Of a stretch of DNA of 64,000 bases, positions 12,325 to 22,123 are shown in pieces. Position numbers and translations under genes: made by a program. Each line of letters begins with the position of its first letter. Positions within the stretch are counted from its first letter, which is position 1. The stretch lies in the NCBI GenBank assembly GCA_977006965.1, contig OZ345354.1:3162001-3226000 (forward strand). The letters run 5' to 3'. This DNA comes from Phymatolithon calcareum (Eukaryota > Rhodophyta > Florideophyceae > Hapalidiales). The notes under the pieces are model-generated. The model was not told the origin of the DNA. It was given only the letters and a program-made list of their open reading frames with translations, and searched no databases.

Positions 12325-12332
12325 TATATAAG
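12325..12332 (+). promoter_or_regulatory. TATA box of the TFIIB-like gene, copy B
   Basis: TATATAAG is conserved with copy A and lies about 36 bp before the open frame (12368) and 180 bp before its first in-frame ATG (12512). Confidence 0.5.
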
Positions 12333-12367
12333 CCGCTCGACGTTTTCCGGCGACCTTAAGGTCAAAT

Positions 12368-13060
12368 TTGAAACGTCCCCTCAGTCTGCGACGCATACAG
12401 CAGTCACCACAGCCGCCTATATTCGGTAACCGTGCTCGTATTCCTTCCTCATCACTCGCTCAGCATCGCAACCCGATCAGCTCGGCCAACCCAAATTGCC
12501 CGCACCGGAACATGTCTCATGTCACTCCGACGGAGGCTCACGAAAAGATAAAGGAGGGTTGGTAGCTCATTCACGTCCAACCGGCGGAGCCGCTTGCACA
12601 AAGTCATGTCAAAGAGATTATTGCTAGCACTCTCTCCATTGCATGTCGAAATGCCGAAGCGACGTGGTCGTTCATGGAATTTTGCGCATTGACCATGATG
12701 TCATGTAAGAATGCTGGGCTACGACGAAGAAAATCGAGATGGATATCCCCAGTGTGAGCGCGTCATGTGTGCAAACGAGTTTTTGACACGTTGCTGTACA
12801 AAGCTGAAACTGCCACTACACATTCTGAATACCGTTGCGGAAATTTCAAGTGAATTGCAAACGGGCATTATATATGGCAAGACATATGCCACAGAGGTTG
12901 CGTCATGCATCTTTGTTATCGCTACGCTGACTCCATCTTATTCTAGGCGATTTGCGGGGAACTTTTGAACGCGAGGGCGGAGGCATTTCGAGCTGCGTCA
13001 CCGAAGGATGCTTTCCAAGCGTTGATCTCTTCTTTCAATGCCGTGAACGCTCCCTCGAGT
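12368..13060 (+). pseudogene. TFIIB-like decayed gene, copy B
   Basis: The frame opens without an ATG at 12368; the first in-frame ATG is at 12512. A TAG at 12563-12565 breaks it (Trp-His in copy A). Repeat 1 residues follow (HVKEIIASTLSIACRN, TWSFMEFCAL), and the frame stops with TGA near 12758. Repeat 2 is in another frame: FLTRCCTKLKLPLHI, then YGKTYATEVASCIF. A third frame continues it with ICGELLNARAEAF to about 13060. The change of frame between the repeats is present in both copies, so the shared ancestor was already broken or an unusual intron lies there. The similarity to TFIIB is my own motif reading and has not been searched. Confidence 0.5.
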
Positions 13061-13259
13061 GCAAATAGAGTCCGATTTCCGTGGATATCGTACCCTATTC
13101 CGTGAACGGCCAGCATGAGGCTTCGAAGCGGAGAGTGACGAATTTGGAACAGTGATCGTTCGTGTGTGGCCTACAGACGGACTCATCACAGCTCGACTAT
13201 GCGAGTCCGGCTAGCTCACGGCTACGATTTGCATAAGTATTTTTCGCCAGTTTATTTTA

Positions 13260-14795
13260 ATTGGCGTTCATATCTCTGTTCTCATTGCATCCGGCAATAT
13301 TTATGACTGCAAGCACTATGGAAGATAATTCTCCGGCTTCACATCCAACAGAAGGCTAGTCAAGACTCGATGAAGAGTGCTGACAAGTTTTTCACGGCTC
13401 AACACTTCGTTGTTCAGGACGTCAGGTGTTGAAGAACGGCCCGCAGAGCCCTGTTGTCAAGGCTCAATCGAGCACTGTGAACGTATAATAGAGTACATGA
13501 ATAACAATTCGAAAGTATCTTTCGCTGAGACGACACAGTGCTTCTTTTCCGTTGGGGAAGAGCCGTTCCGCAGGGCACGGTTAGATTTTCCGCTTCTTAT
13601 GTGCATGCACGCTCAACAAATTTTCGCTGAAATATCTGTGATTTGGGCTCGACGTCCTTCATTTCTTTTTGCAAAAGTAGTGAGTCAACATGACGTAACA
13701 TAGCAGACAATGTGAATTTAGCTGCTCGTACTTTTTCCTTATTTTCAGGTTCTCCGTGCAACTTCGAAAGAGCTGGGTACGGCGCCTTGAAATCATGAAC
13801 AAAACGACGGCAAGTGCTAGCTTCGAGCACGTCTTCGTATTTTGTGGACACAGACACAAATTTCACAGATGTGGCCGTAGAACATATGACATAGCCCTTC
13901 TCAGCCAGGTATGTCCGCACGACAATGCGACTTTTCGCACAAAGACATCCCTGTGAACGCGGACTGAGTTCATTATCGTTCCATTCTCGGACGTGTCTGT
14001 GATACAGATCGTAACTCCATGCGATCTTTCACTCATAGTATTCTAAGGATATAACGAGTTTAAAACTGACGCTTTTCAAAAAGCTTCCCCATGACTCCAA
14101 AGATTTGACGCAATCATCAACATCAAGAAGCAGCGTCTGAGTTTTGCATCGCAGAAGCGTCCAGAGAACCTTCCCCGGGGTGGATAGTGGAAGTGTTTGG
14201 CAATTTTTCATTCACATAGCATAGTGCTGGAGACATATCCTTTCATATGTGAATATCTCTTCCAATTTGCACTCTTGCAGGCGTTCCACTTCTGATTTGA
14301 ACCTGCTCAAATCTTGCTCACTCTCAAACATTCCTGACTCCAGGATATAGCTGTCATCATCCTTGTGCAATTGTATCTCATTCAGCCATGCGTGTTCAGT
14401 GCTCGTACCAAAGAGTTTCCTTACGGTTGAGGCACAAGAGTAAATGCAATTGCGAGTCATTGCACTGGAAGCCAGTGTGGAAAGGCGGCAAACACTATTT
14501 GGCTCAACGGCACGAAATCAAAGAGCACATTTACATTTTGATATTTCTTGCACAACTTTGTAAATGGTGTGCACGTTTTCTTCGGAATAGGGTTTTTCTC
14601 GCAATGAAGGAAACAACAGAGAACGTAACATGCAGTGGCAGAGCATTTGGGATCCGAGAACCGAAGTTTTCAGGGTTTTAAGAGCCTGTTGGGGCTCTGA
14701 AGGTCCATATTTTCTATTCCATAGATTGCACTGATCTGACTCGATTTCTGCCCGAAACCTTCTGCCTCGGGGTTTGAAGGCACCCCTTCTGCCCA
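13260..14795 (-). pseudogene. Decayed gene 1 of the duplicated unit, copy B
   Basis: The minus-strand counterpart of 4985-6324. Longest intact pieces are 14212-14460 (acidic: EQDLSRFKSEVERLQECKLE, absent from copy A) and 13597-13920 (FVHDFKAPYPALSKLHGEPE). It contains several stops and shifts. No family is recognised. It converges on the TFIIB-like gene. Confidence 0.45.
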
Positions 14796-14859
14796 TGTCA
14801 CTAAAGCAACCCAAGGATCAAACAGCCTTACTGCATCTCATCCTAGCCCAAGCTTCAAA

Positions 14860-15307
14860 ATGCTGCGTGTCAGGTGCATACTCTGTTCCGTAACAGTTTC
14901 ATCTACTCCAACCAACATGAAAACTCACATCTCCAAATGCAAATGCGTTCCACGGTCAAGTGGATGTATTCCACCTCCGCTAACAGGGTTCCCGACGGGA
15001 TATACCTACAATTCCGCATCAGACCATCCCGAAAGAAGTAAAACGAGCAAACAAGCAGGTCCCCTTTCATGTTTTCTCCAATTGTCATCAAACCAAGTGA
15101 AAAGCATGATCGAGAACTTTATATTGCTCAAGCCATGCATGAAACGGCAACTCCCTTTGATTTTCTTGAGCGCCCTGGATGGCAAAAGTTTTTCTCGGTT
15201 TGCCGGCCTGCTTGAAAGCTTCTATCTCCTCCGTTGCTGGGCGGAGAGCTTTTAGCAACTATTTACGATGCAAGCTTGACGAAAACGCTACTGGAAATCA
15301 AAACTTC
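14860..15307 (+). pseudogene. hAT transposase, N-terminal part with BED zinc finger
   Basis: It starts at ATG 14860. A BED-type finger is visible at once: Cys-Ile-Leu-Cys, twelve residues, then His-x3-Cys (MKTHISKC). The later part is spread over three frames: PLIFLSAL, then ERPGWQKFF, then LKASISSVAGRRAFSNYL, each typical of the region before the DDE core of hAT proteins. Two or more frameshifts between 15120 and 15210 kill the reading frame. The retroelement cuts it after NQNFT. Confidence 0.65.
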
Positions 15308-15312
15308 ACGGG

Positions 15313-15693
15313 TGTGCGTCCAACGCCACTATCACACCCTCAATTTCCTATAATACTAGTTCCCTTCAAATTGTCATTACAGCTTGCATTTACAGCAAGC
15401 CCTTACAAATAGCATTACAGTCATTACAGTACGGTAGGTTTCCATGCGTACTTACACCATGAAGGATCACCAAGGGCAAACCTAGAACTTCTCTTTATCA
15501 TACATTTGACCTGAGTATCAAATGTATGATAGACAGATGAATTATTCCATTGATCCATTTATCATATTGCCAAGTCATCTTTGATCCAATTCTTTTTCTA
15601 TAAAGGTCACCGCTTCGCGGCGCCCTCGGCGTTTTGCCAGGGAACAACCCGACCACAACCAGTGTGCCAATTTGTGCGATTAACAACCCCACA
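15313..15693 (+). repeat. 5' LTR of the outer Ty3 element
   Basis: 381 bp, TGTG...CACA. It contains repeated ATTACAG motifs, an internal hairpin (TATCATACATTTGA paired with its complement near 15493-15528) and a TATA-like CTATAAAGG near 15599. Confidence 0.9.
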
Positions 15694-15696
15694 GCT

Positions 15697-15714
15697 TGGT
15701 AGCACCGGAACCAG
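15697..15714 (+). other. Primer-binding site of the outer Ty3 element
   Basis: TGGTAGCACCGGAACC lies three bases after the LTR. It starts with TGG, complementary to a tRNA CCA end, followed by a complement to a GGTTCC T-arm-like stretch. The tRNA species was not identified. Confidence 0.55.
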
Positions 15715-15827
15715 ACCCAAACAGTAAGTTGGCGCTCCTGTTAAGCCTCTCTTCTCCCAGTCGTCCACAACCCTTCCCGCGGTGTGCGCGATTGCGCGTT
15801 GTAGAGTACTAACAAGTATCACTTCTT

Positions 15828-16514
15828 GTGTGCTCACCAGTGGCCTCAATTTACCGTTTGGACCGCACGCCGTCTCCCTCGTGCTACACAGAAACCCACC
15901 CTCCGACCCCGCTCTCCGACATTCCGAAAACTCCGCCGCTGTCGACCGACGCTTGGGAGCCTCGCACGCCGGAACCGTGGGACGGTCTGCAAGAGTGCTC
16001 CACCCCAAGAACCCCATCGCCTCCGTCTCCAATCCCCGTTGACCCCCCATCTCCTCCGCGCCGGACATCCACCGTCCCCCCCGCGTGAGCCTGCCACCGG
16101 TCCCTCGTGCTCCTGTCCGTCGCCTTCTCGCCGAGACAAGTCAGCGTTACCGCGAGTTTGATTCCGCTTCCCGGATCATCCGCAGACACCAACCGGCTCC
16201 TCAGCGCCCGGTCCTCCGCATCGCCGACTCCACGTCAATCCGGATTTAGAAGACCCACCGTCGGCATCAAGGACCGAAGCGTCGGAACACCAAGAAGACC
16301 CTCCAGTGCATACCGTGCGGCAATGTTTTCTCGTGTAAAAAACAAGAAGAAGACCACCGCCTCACCCGTCGGCACAAACTCAAGACTACCTACAAGCCCG
16401 ACCAAGAGCTGCGATCTTACCTTCACTAGCTCTGAGGACTATCGCAGGCACGTTGATAGTCGGAAGCACAAACTCTTTGTGCAAGGAATCATTGAAGCTT
16501 CTCGCTCTTCCTGA
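15828..16514 (+). pseudogene. Leader reading frame with proline-rich part and C2H2 zinc fingers
   Basis: Upstream of gag, 15828-16088 encodes a Ser/Thr-Pro-rich stretch (TPEPWDG, TPRTPSPPSP). Further on, after frame changes, one good C2H2 finger is visible near 16309-16375: CIPCGNVFSCKK with His-x5-His, that is C-x2-C-x12-H-x5-H, the spacing of U1/JAZ-like fingers. A second finger half near 16412-16475 (CDLTFTSS...HVDSRKH) has the same C-x12-H-x5-H spacing but lacks its first Cys. The frame ends with TGA at 16514, 28 bp before the gag ATG. It is broken now. Most Ty3 elements have no gene here. A nucleic-acid-binding accessory protein is the simplest guess. Confidence 0.4.
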
Positions 16515-16541
16515 ATAAAGTTTCTTCTCTTGTGTGGTACT

Positions 16542-17501
16542 ATGGATCCCAACCCCCAGAACCCGCAGACCCAGCCGAACCCTCCAACTCTGCAAGAACT
16601 TGCCAATGCATACCACACTCTTATGGCGCAGTTCAACCCGCAGATCCAGCCGAACCCTCCAACTCCGCAAGAACTTGCCAATGCATACCACACTCTTATG
16701 GCGCAATTCAAAAAAAACATTGCATCGCTCCAGGCCGATTTGAATCAAACCAAGAACGCCTTACAGAATGCCCAGACGCAACTCGGCACGCAAGTCAAAC
16801 CGCCGAAAATCAAGTCTCCTGAACCCTTTAAAGGAAAAGACTCTGTTTTAAGTTGGGCAACCCACATGAACAACTACCTTTCGGGCTCAACTGACGACCA
16901 GGCCTTACCTATCGCCGACAGTTACCTTCATGGTCCAGCTCATGAATGGTAGATTGTGCACAAAGAAACCGAAGACGGTCTAAACATCACAACTTGGAGC
17001 CAGTTACGTGAAGCTCTGATCTCTCGCTTCGAAACCCTAAGCAAGGAAAAGATTGCCAAAGATAAGCTCGCAAAATGGAAGCAGCTGGAAGATGTTGCCA
17101 CGTTCAATGACGACTTCCAGAGAATCATCCTCGACATTCCGAGCATCAGTGTAGACGAGCAGATTGATCGCTACACCCGCGGGCATAAGTCCTACATCTG
17201 GAAGAAACTATGCACGAATGAGTATACTAAGCTCGCTGACGCTATGCGTGACGCTGAACGAGTTGAGTTCGCTCACAGCCGACTGACGAAGCCCCCTACT
17301 GGAAACCGAAACGGCCAAGGTAATCAGAGACAGGGAAATAAGGTACAGGCACCCGTCCCAATGGAGATTGGAAACATACAGCTACAGAAACTCACTCCGG
17401 CTGAACGTGAGATCTGTATGAAAGAAGGCCGATGCCTTCGTTGCCGCGAGAAAGGTCATATGGCAAGAAACTGCCCAAAGGCCAGAGGAACTGAGAGCTG
17501 A
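16542..17501 (+). pseudogene. gag of the outer Ty3 element
   Basis: It starts at ATG 16542 in the sequence MDPNPQNPQ. It has a 25-residue tandem duplication, a short coiled-coil-like stretch, the retrotransposon-gag capsid region (PFKGKDSVLSWATHM, LHGPAHEW) and a C-terminal CCHC knuckle (CLRCREKGHMARNC). A TAG at 16950-16952, directly after HEW, interrupts it in frame. It ends TGA at 17499-17501, and pol continues in the +1 frame. Confidence 0.85.
16560..16709 (+). repeat. 75-bp tandem duplication within gag
   Basis: 16560-16634 is repeated at 16635-16709 with three base changes by eye. Each unit encodes 25 residues containing ELANAYHTLMAQF, so the duplication keeps the frame. Confidence 0.9.
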
Positions 17502-17504
17502 CGA

Positions 17505-18451
17505 GCCACCCACATCTCCCACTGACCGTCAATCAGTTCCGAAGACCATTCCACCCCCTCTTGACCCTCCTCTTGAAACGCCCTCTGAGAACCAATCGTC
17601 TGAGGGTGATCCCTTTGAACCATCCAACCCTAGTCTCCTTATCACCAGAGCCAAAGTTTCCGGCATTTCGGCAAGAATCCTCATCGATGACGGAGCAGAG
17701 CTCAATTACATTTCGGAAGAGTTCCGCACCCGATACGGTATGTCCATTGAAACCACGGATAAAACCGCCTCCATGGCTAATGGCACAAGTCAAATCCTGA
17801 AAAGTACCGTACACCACATCCCCATTACCATAGGTGGTTATACGGAAAAACTCCGATTCTCCGTCTGCTCTTTGAATTACGACGTATACCTCGGAAAAAA
17901 CTGGACTTCCAATAGAAGGGCCATTATCAACTGTTACACGAATGAAGTAAACTTTTCATACAAAGGAAAACATCATACCATTGTCGCCACTGAACCAACA
18001 AAGCCTAACTTCGTCTCCGTGAACGCAATTACCAAAGATGAACTACGAAATTATCCTTTGTATGCTGTTCTCCTCCGAAAAATTCCTGAGACCAACCAAG
18101 AGATCGCCGAGAAAATAAAAAACCAAGAAATTCGTGCGATACTCAACGAATTCAAGGAAGTGTTCCCAAAGAAACTGCCTAATGGACTCCCCCCAAATCG
18201 CGCTCATGATTTTTCCATACACCTAAAGGAAGATAGCGCCCCTCAGAAAAAAGGATTATAACTAATGTCTACCCCAGAGCTCCAAGAGTTACAGAAGCAA
18301 CTCGAAGAACTCATAGACCAAGGTTTCATCCGCCCAAGTACAGGCCCCTGGGGAGCACCTGTTCTATTTGTCAGTAAGAAAGATGGAACTATGCGTCTTT
18401 GCGTAGACTATCGAGCTCTTCGCCGCCTTACCGTCAAGAACAGCTATCCAC
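17505..18451 (+). pseudogene. pol of the outer Ty3 element, first part (protease, RT N-terminus)
   Basis: It is read +1 relative to gag. The aspartic protease site is ILIDDGAELNYIS near 17674-17715: Asp-Asp-Gly in place of the usual Asp-Ser/Thr-Gly. A linker follows to a premature TAA at 18259-18261. Then comes the RT start ([39 protein letters not shown]). The coding sequence is cut at TATCCAC by the inner element and resumes at 28122. Confidence 0.85.
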
Positions 18452-19029
18452 TGTAGTATACCGCGTTTTCCCTGGATAGTTTTCGAACCTAGGCCCCTAT
18501 GGCCATTGCACACGTGCACACTCACACGTATATGCGCGTGATGATAGTACAGTACACCCATGAATCCCTTATGATAGATATGATAGTTAGATATGAGAAT
18601 ATTCGCCTTACAGCGCTCGATTTGTCGATGAGTGCTGTAAGCGGCCGACGGTTATTTAGGACGGTCAGCGAGCCGACTGGTAAAACAACAAACCTTTTCG
18701 GAAAAAGCTTGGCTTCTGGAGGAAGGACTACGGGTCCACCATCCGGACTCCTCGCCGTTCCACTCGGCTTGGCCATCAAACGGCCTTGCCCCATTCTCGA
18801 GCTGGGCGCTTCCAGGCGAGGAAGCACTACCTCTAACCTTCGCCTTCGGCACTTGCTCTTGCGTCGTCGCTAACGCGCGCCGCACAGTGTGCGCCACAGC
18901 ACTCCGGCCCTTCTTGCGGCCACCCAATATACAGTCAAACCCCCAGACGCTCTGCCACCCATCTTGGCGCCTTGGGATGCAATCCCAAGGCCCCCGTATA
19001 GCGGCCCGTCAGCCGACCGTTATACTACA
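18452..19029 (+). repeat. 5' LTR of the inner Ty3 element
   Basis: 578 bp, TGTAGTATACC...TTATACTACA. The gag reading frame is open backwards into its last 50 bases. Confidence 0.92.
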
Positions 19030-21283
19030 GTGGTCTCCCGACCTAGAACCACTACACATCAACCCGCGAGGGTTTACTCGTTATGTCGACTGCTACTCGG
19101 AAGTCGGCACGCCTCCTTGGGAAGAGCCCAAAGAGGATCTTAATCTCTCGGATCCCCTGTCTTTTAATCGGCGCAAGACTAAACGCCGATCGGAAGACAA
19201 GAATCCGGTCTCAAGGGACCTGAGAATCCCAGGCTCTGAAGCTAAAGACCCAACGATCCCTGGATCAGTGGTCGGGCAACCGACATTGGCGCCTGTTGCA
19301 GAAATTTCCAGCCCAGATCGATCCGAGATTTCATGCGAAGATCTACAAGTAAAGGATGAAGCGTTCGCACACAAGTCAGAACGCGATCCCCTTCCCGCAG
19401 GGATCGCTTCTGAAAATGTCTTTGAAATTGTGGAAAAGACGGTCAGCGCTTTTTTCGGGCGCTGGACCGCCGAAATGGCCGACAGAGAGGCCGCAAGAGG
19501 GCGAATGGTCCGCCAAATGCTGCAAGAGGAGCTCCAAGTCCAGAGTCACGTACTTCGTCAAGAGATATCGCGCGACTACGCAAAGCTCGATGAACTTCAA
19601 GAGCTGCGTGCTGATTTGGATTCTCTGCGCGTTACAATGAGATCACAACAGCGTAGACCCTCAAAGTCAAGGTCGCGCTCTCCCGTAGGAGCGAAGTCTC
19701 ACCACCCTTCAGGGCCACATGCCGGCCTTACCGATGATTGGAGTACCTACATCGAAGTCGAATATGACTTCAAGGACTTTCCTTCGCACCGGAATCTCAA
19801 ACAATCCTCGAGGGCCACCATCCGACCAAGGCTTCTGGTCCGAGATCTTGACGAGATCGAGCCCGCTGATCCCCGGTTCTCCGATCTGGTATCCTACAAG
19901 AGGTACCGACTACTCAATCGGGACTCGAGTGTAGGCCCGGACGTTTCGCGCCACGTCGGCAAATGGACCCGTCGCCTGTACACGACAATGGAGAAGCACG
20001 TGTTTGACGGGACGAAACCTGTCGCATGTCTAATGTTTCTATCCGCCTACAAACGGGCCTTGGATAGCGAAGGAATTCCCGAGGGGGCTGCACTCAAGAT
20101 GTGGCCAAGCTTTTTGAAGGACGATGCATACGATCTCTTCACGCAAATGACGGAAGACGGAGATGCCGATCTTGGAGGCTTCCAAGACTGGCCCCACGCG
20201 GTACAGTTCTTTTTGTAAACATATGCGATGGATCAATACCTGGAGGCTGCTGCTGAAAAGCTTGACAGCATCAAACAGGAAAGAGTCGAAGATGTCCGGG
20301 CTTTCTACCGACGGCTCATGTCAGTCGCACGGGATCTCGCAGGGGCATTTTCGCAACAAGAGCTTATGACAAAGTTCATGCGGGTAGTCCATGCAGATAT
20401 AAGACCCCTACTTCGCCGTATCCGTCATGGATACAAGGGACCCAATGCCCTCCGGGAACTGGCCGAGGCGGCCGCGATCCATGACGCTCACTCCGCTGTC
20501 ACGCGCAAGCAAGAAAAGAAGGTGCGTATTCTCTCTGTGGATGACGAAGATCCCCCACGACGCAAGTATTTTGACACTTCCGATGCCGCAAGAGATGCTA
20601 GGTCAAAAAGAGGGATTGACCCCGTATCTCTTGCTGAAGGCCGTCAAGGGCCAGCTCCCAGAGTGATTGCATCTACAACAGACTCTGTGGAATACTCCGA
20701 TATCCCAAAAACATACGATGAGTCGGCTCCGGAGTCGATCTTCCTCTCACTTTCGGCCCCTCCAGACCCGTACGAGGAAGTGTACGCGGTCCAGCCGCAC
20801 CCGTCCACAAAATCAGGACAGGAATTAATGACGAACAGATCCGCTTTTCGTCGTTATCCGACGTTCCCAGAGCCCAGGACACGTCGGGCTATGTCATCAC
20901 CGCTCGACATTTGCTTAATATGTTTCATTGCTGGACATCGTAGCCCCAAATGCCCCCATATGGATCGCGTGACAAACGATCCGGCTTTCCAGGCTTGGGA
21001 CCGAAGCAACTTCAACAGCCTCCAAGAGTGGCAACGTATGTGGCTCAGCTCTATCAACAGAGCACCGCCACAGGCTGCACGCTGCAGGCCAATAAGCCAG
21101 ACGCAGAGGCCAGAGCACCCGCTCTTGGCGCCGAACCTTGCCGTGCACATCCGGAAAACTAGACAGGGGGCCGGGACGTACCAACGTCCCTCCCGCAGGG
21201 ACACGTTCCTCTCCCCCACTTACGGATGGAGAGTGTTGCCACAATCCGCCTCCACCAGATATGCGGCATGCAAGGCTTTCTAG
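18977..21283 (+). pseudogene. gag of the inner Ty3 element (one in-frame stop)
   Basis: A single frame runs from the LTR to TAG at 21281-21283, broken only by TAA at 20216-20218. The first in-frame ATG (18977) lies inside the LTR; no ATG exists between the LTR and about 19474, so the start is uncertain. The middle is charged and helical (around 19400-19650) and is followed by a Ser-Arg-rich run (SKSRSRSPVG). The capsid-like part spans the stop (YLEAAAEKLDSIKQERVEDV after it). A CCHC knuckle CLICFIAGHRSPKC is near 20911-20952. Confidence 0.8.
19031..19048 (+). other. Primer-binding site of the inner Ty3 element
   Basis: TGGTCTCCCGACCTAG begins one base after the LTR and starts with the TGG expected opposite a tRNA CCA end. 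The tRNA was not identified. Confidence 0.5.
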
Positions 21284-22019
21284 GTCAGAGGAACACGTTT
21301 CCGCCTATACCTCAATCAGAAGCCGCACGGCCAATGGGCCTAATCCTCTTTTCGCTATTCCAAATTCTCCCACACTCCCTTATTCCATTTCCAAGCCCTT
21401 CGAATTTTCCGCCGAAGGTCTTGCGAGTCCTTCCATTCTTCCCTCTTTTACAAGGGACTCGACCGCACCCATGACCAATGCCATTGTTCCGTTTGGCTTG
21501 CCCCGTGGAATTACCGCAAAAGAGTACCTCGCTGACCCCGTCTGTCAATTGTCCCGGTTCAATTACAAGGTCTCTGCCCGAATCGGCTCAAGCCAAAATG
21601 ATCAAGTTCAACTTCTCACGGTCCTCGACACCGGTGCTGGCCCGAACCTCATCAGAGCAGACCTGGTTCCGGCCAAGGCCATGAAAGATATCGTGAACCT
21701 CGCGAGCGCCTCCAACCATACTCTTAACGTTTGCGGCATTGTGCATTTGACCGTGACAATCGAAACGCTTTCCAAGCGAGTCCTGTTTGTCATCGCTCGC
21801 GAGTTGGGGGCCGACGCTATACTGGGATGTCAGTACATCGACGTCGCCGTCGAGGACATCCAGGTTCAGAAACATCACGTGCTCCTCGTCGACGGGACCG
21901 TGGTGCCGATAATCCGACGACGGGCAGTCGAACCCGACCGTACACCCTCCCGGAAAGCAAAGAGCCGTCGAAACGGGCTTATTCCTCACTCTCTGCAGTC
22001 CGATGTGCTAAACGTGTAA
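21138..22019 (+). CDS. Protease region of the inner Ty3 element
   Basis: It overlaps the gag end in the +1 frame. The retropepsin site TVLDTGAGPNLI is near 21618-21653, with the second conserved part (GADAILGCQYID) near 21808-21843. The frame ends at TAA 22017-22019. RT resumes in another frame, open from about 22041 and with its first ATG at 22124, so a shift or stop separates protease from RT in this copy. Confidence 0.8.
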   Translation: MPCTSGKLDRGPGRTNVPPAGTRSSPPLTDGECCHNPPPPDMRHARLSRSEEHVSAYTSIRSRTANGPNPLFAIPNSPTLPYSISKPFEFSAEGLASPSILPSFTRDSTAPMTNAIVPFGLPRGITAKEYLADPVCQLSRFNYKVSARIGSSQNDQVQLLTVLDTGAGPNLIRADLVPAKAMKDIVNLASASNHTLNVCGIVHLTVTIETLSKRVLFVIARELGADAILGCQYIDVAVEDIQVQKHHVLLVDGTVVPIIRRRAVEPDRTPSRKAKSRRNGLIPHSLQSDVLNV

Positions 22020-22123
22020 CCCTGTAGCCTCATACTGAGACTATTTTCCAAGCCACCTGCGCCCTCCCAGGACTTCGGCTGCTTGAAGCCTCAGCTTTAA
22101 CGTACGATAAGTACAGGGCCACC

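Larger units (their letters stand above)
11530..14795 (-). repeat. Duplicated unit, copy B (inverted relative to copy A)
   Basis: This is the reverse complement of 4979-7985 with about 10-20% divergence by eye. It keeps roughly 190 bp (near 14212-14400) that copy A has lost. Its high-coordinate end, near 14795, abuts the hAT-like element, so the unit may once have reached further, as copy A's left flank hints. The two copies with 3.5 kb between them form a very large inverted repeat. Confidence 0.75.

Noticed and set aside
12710-12760. Tiny intron between the TFIIB-like repeats (GTAAGA...CCCCAG, about 48 bp)
   Set aside because: Joining the sites gives a stop codon immediately, and the unspliced distance already matches TFIIB spacing within two bases, so a frameshift is simpler.
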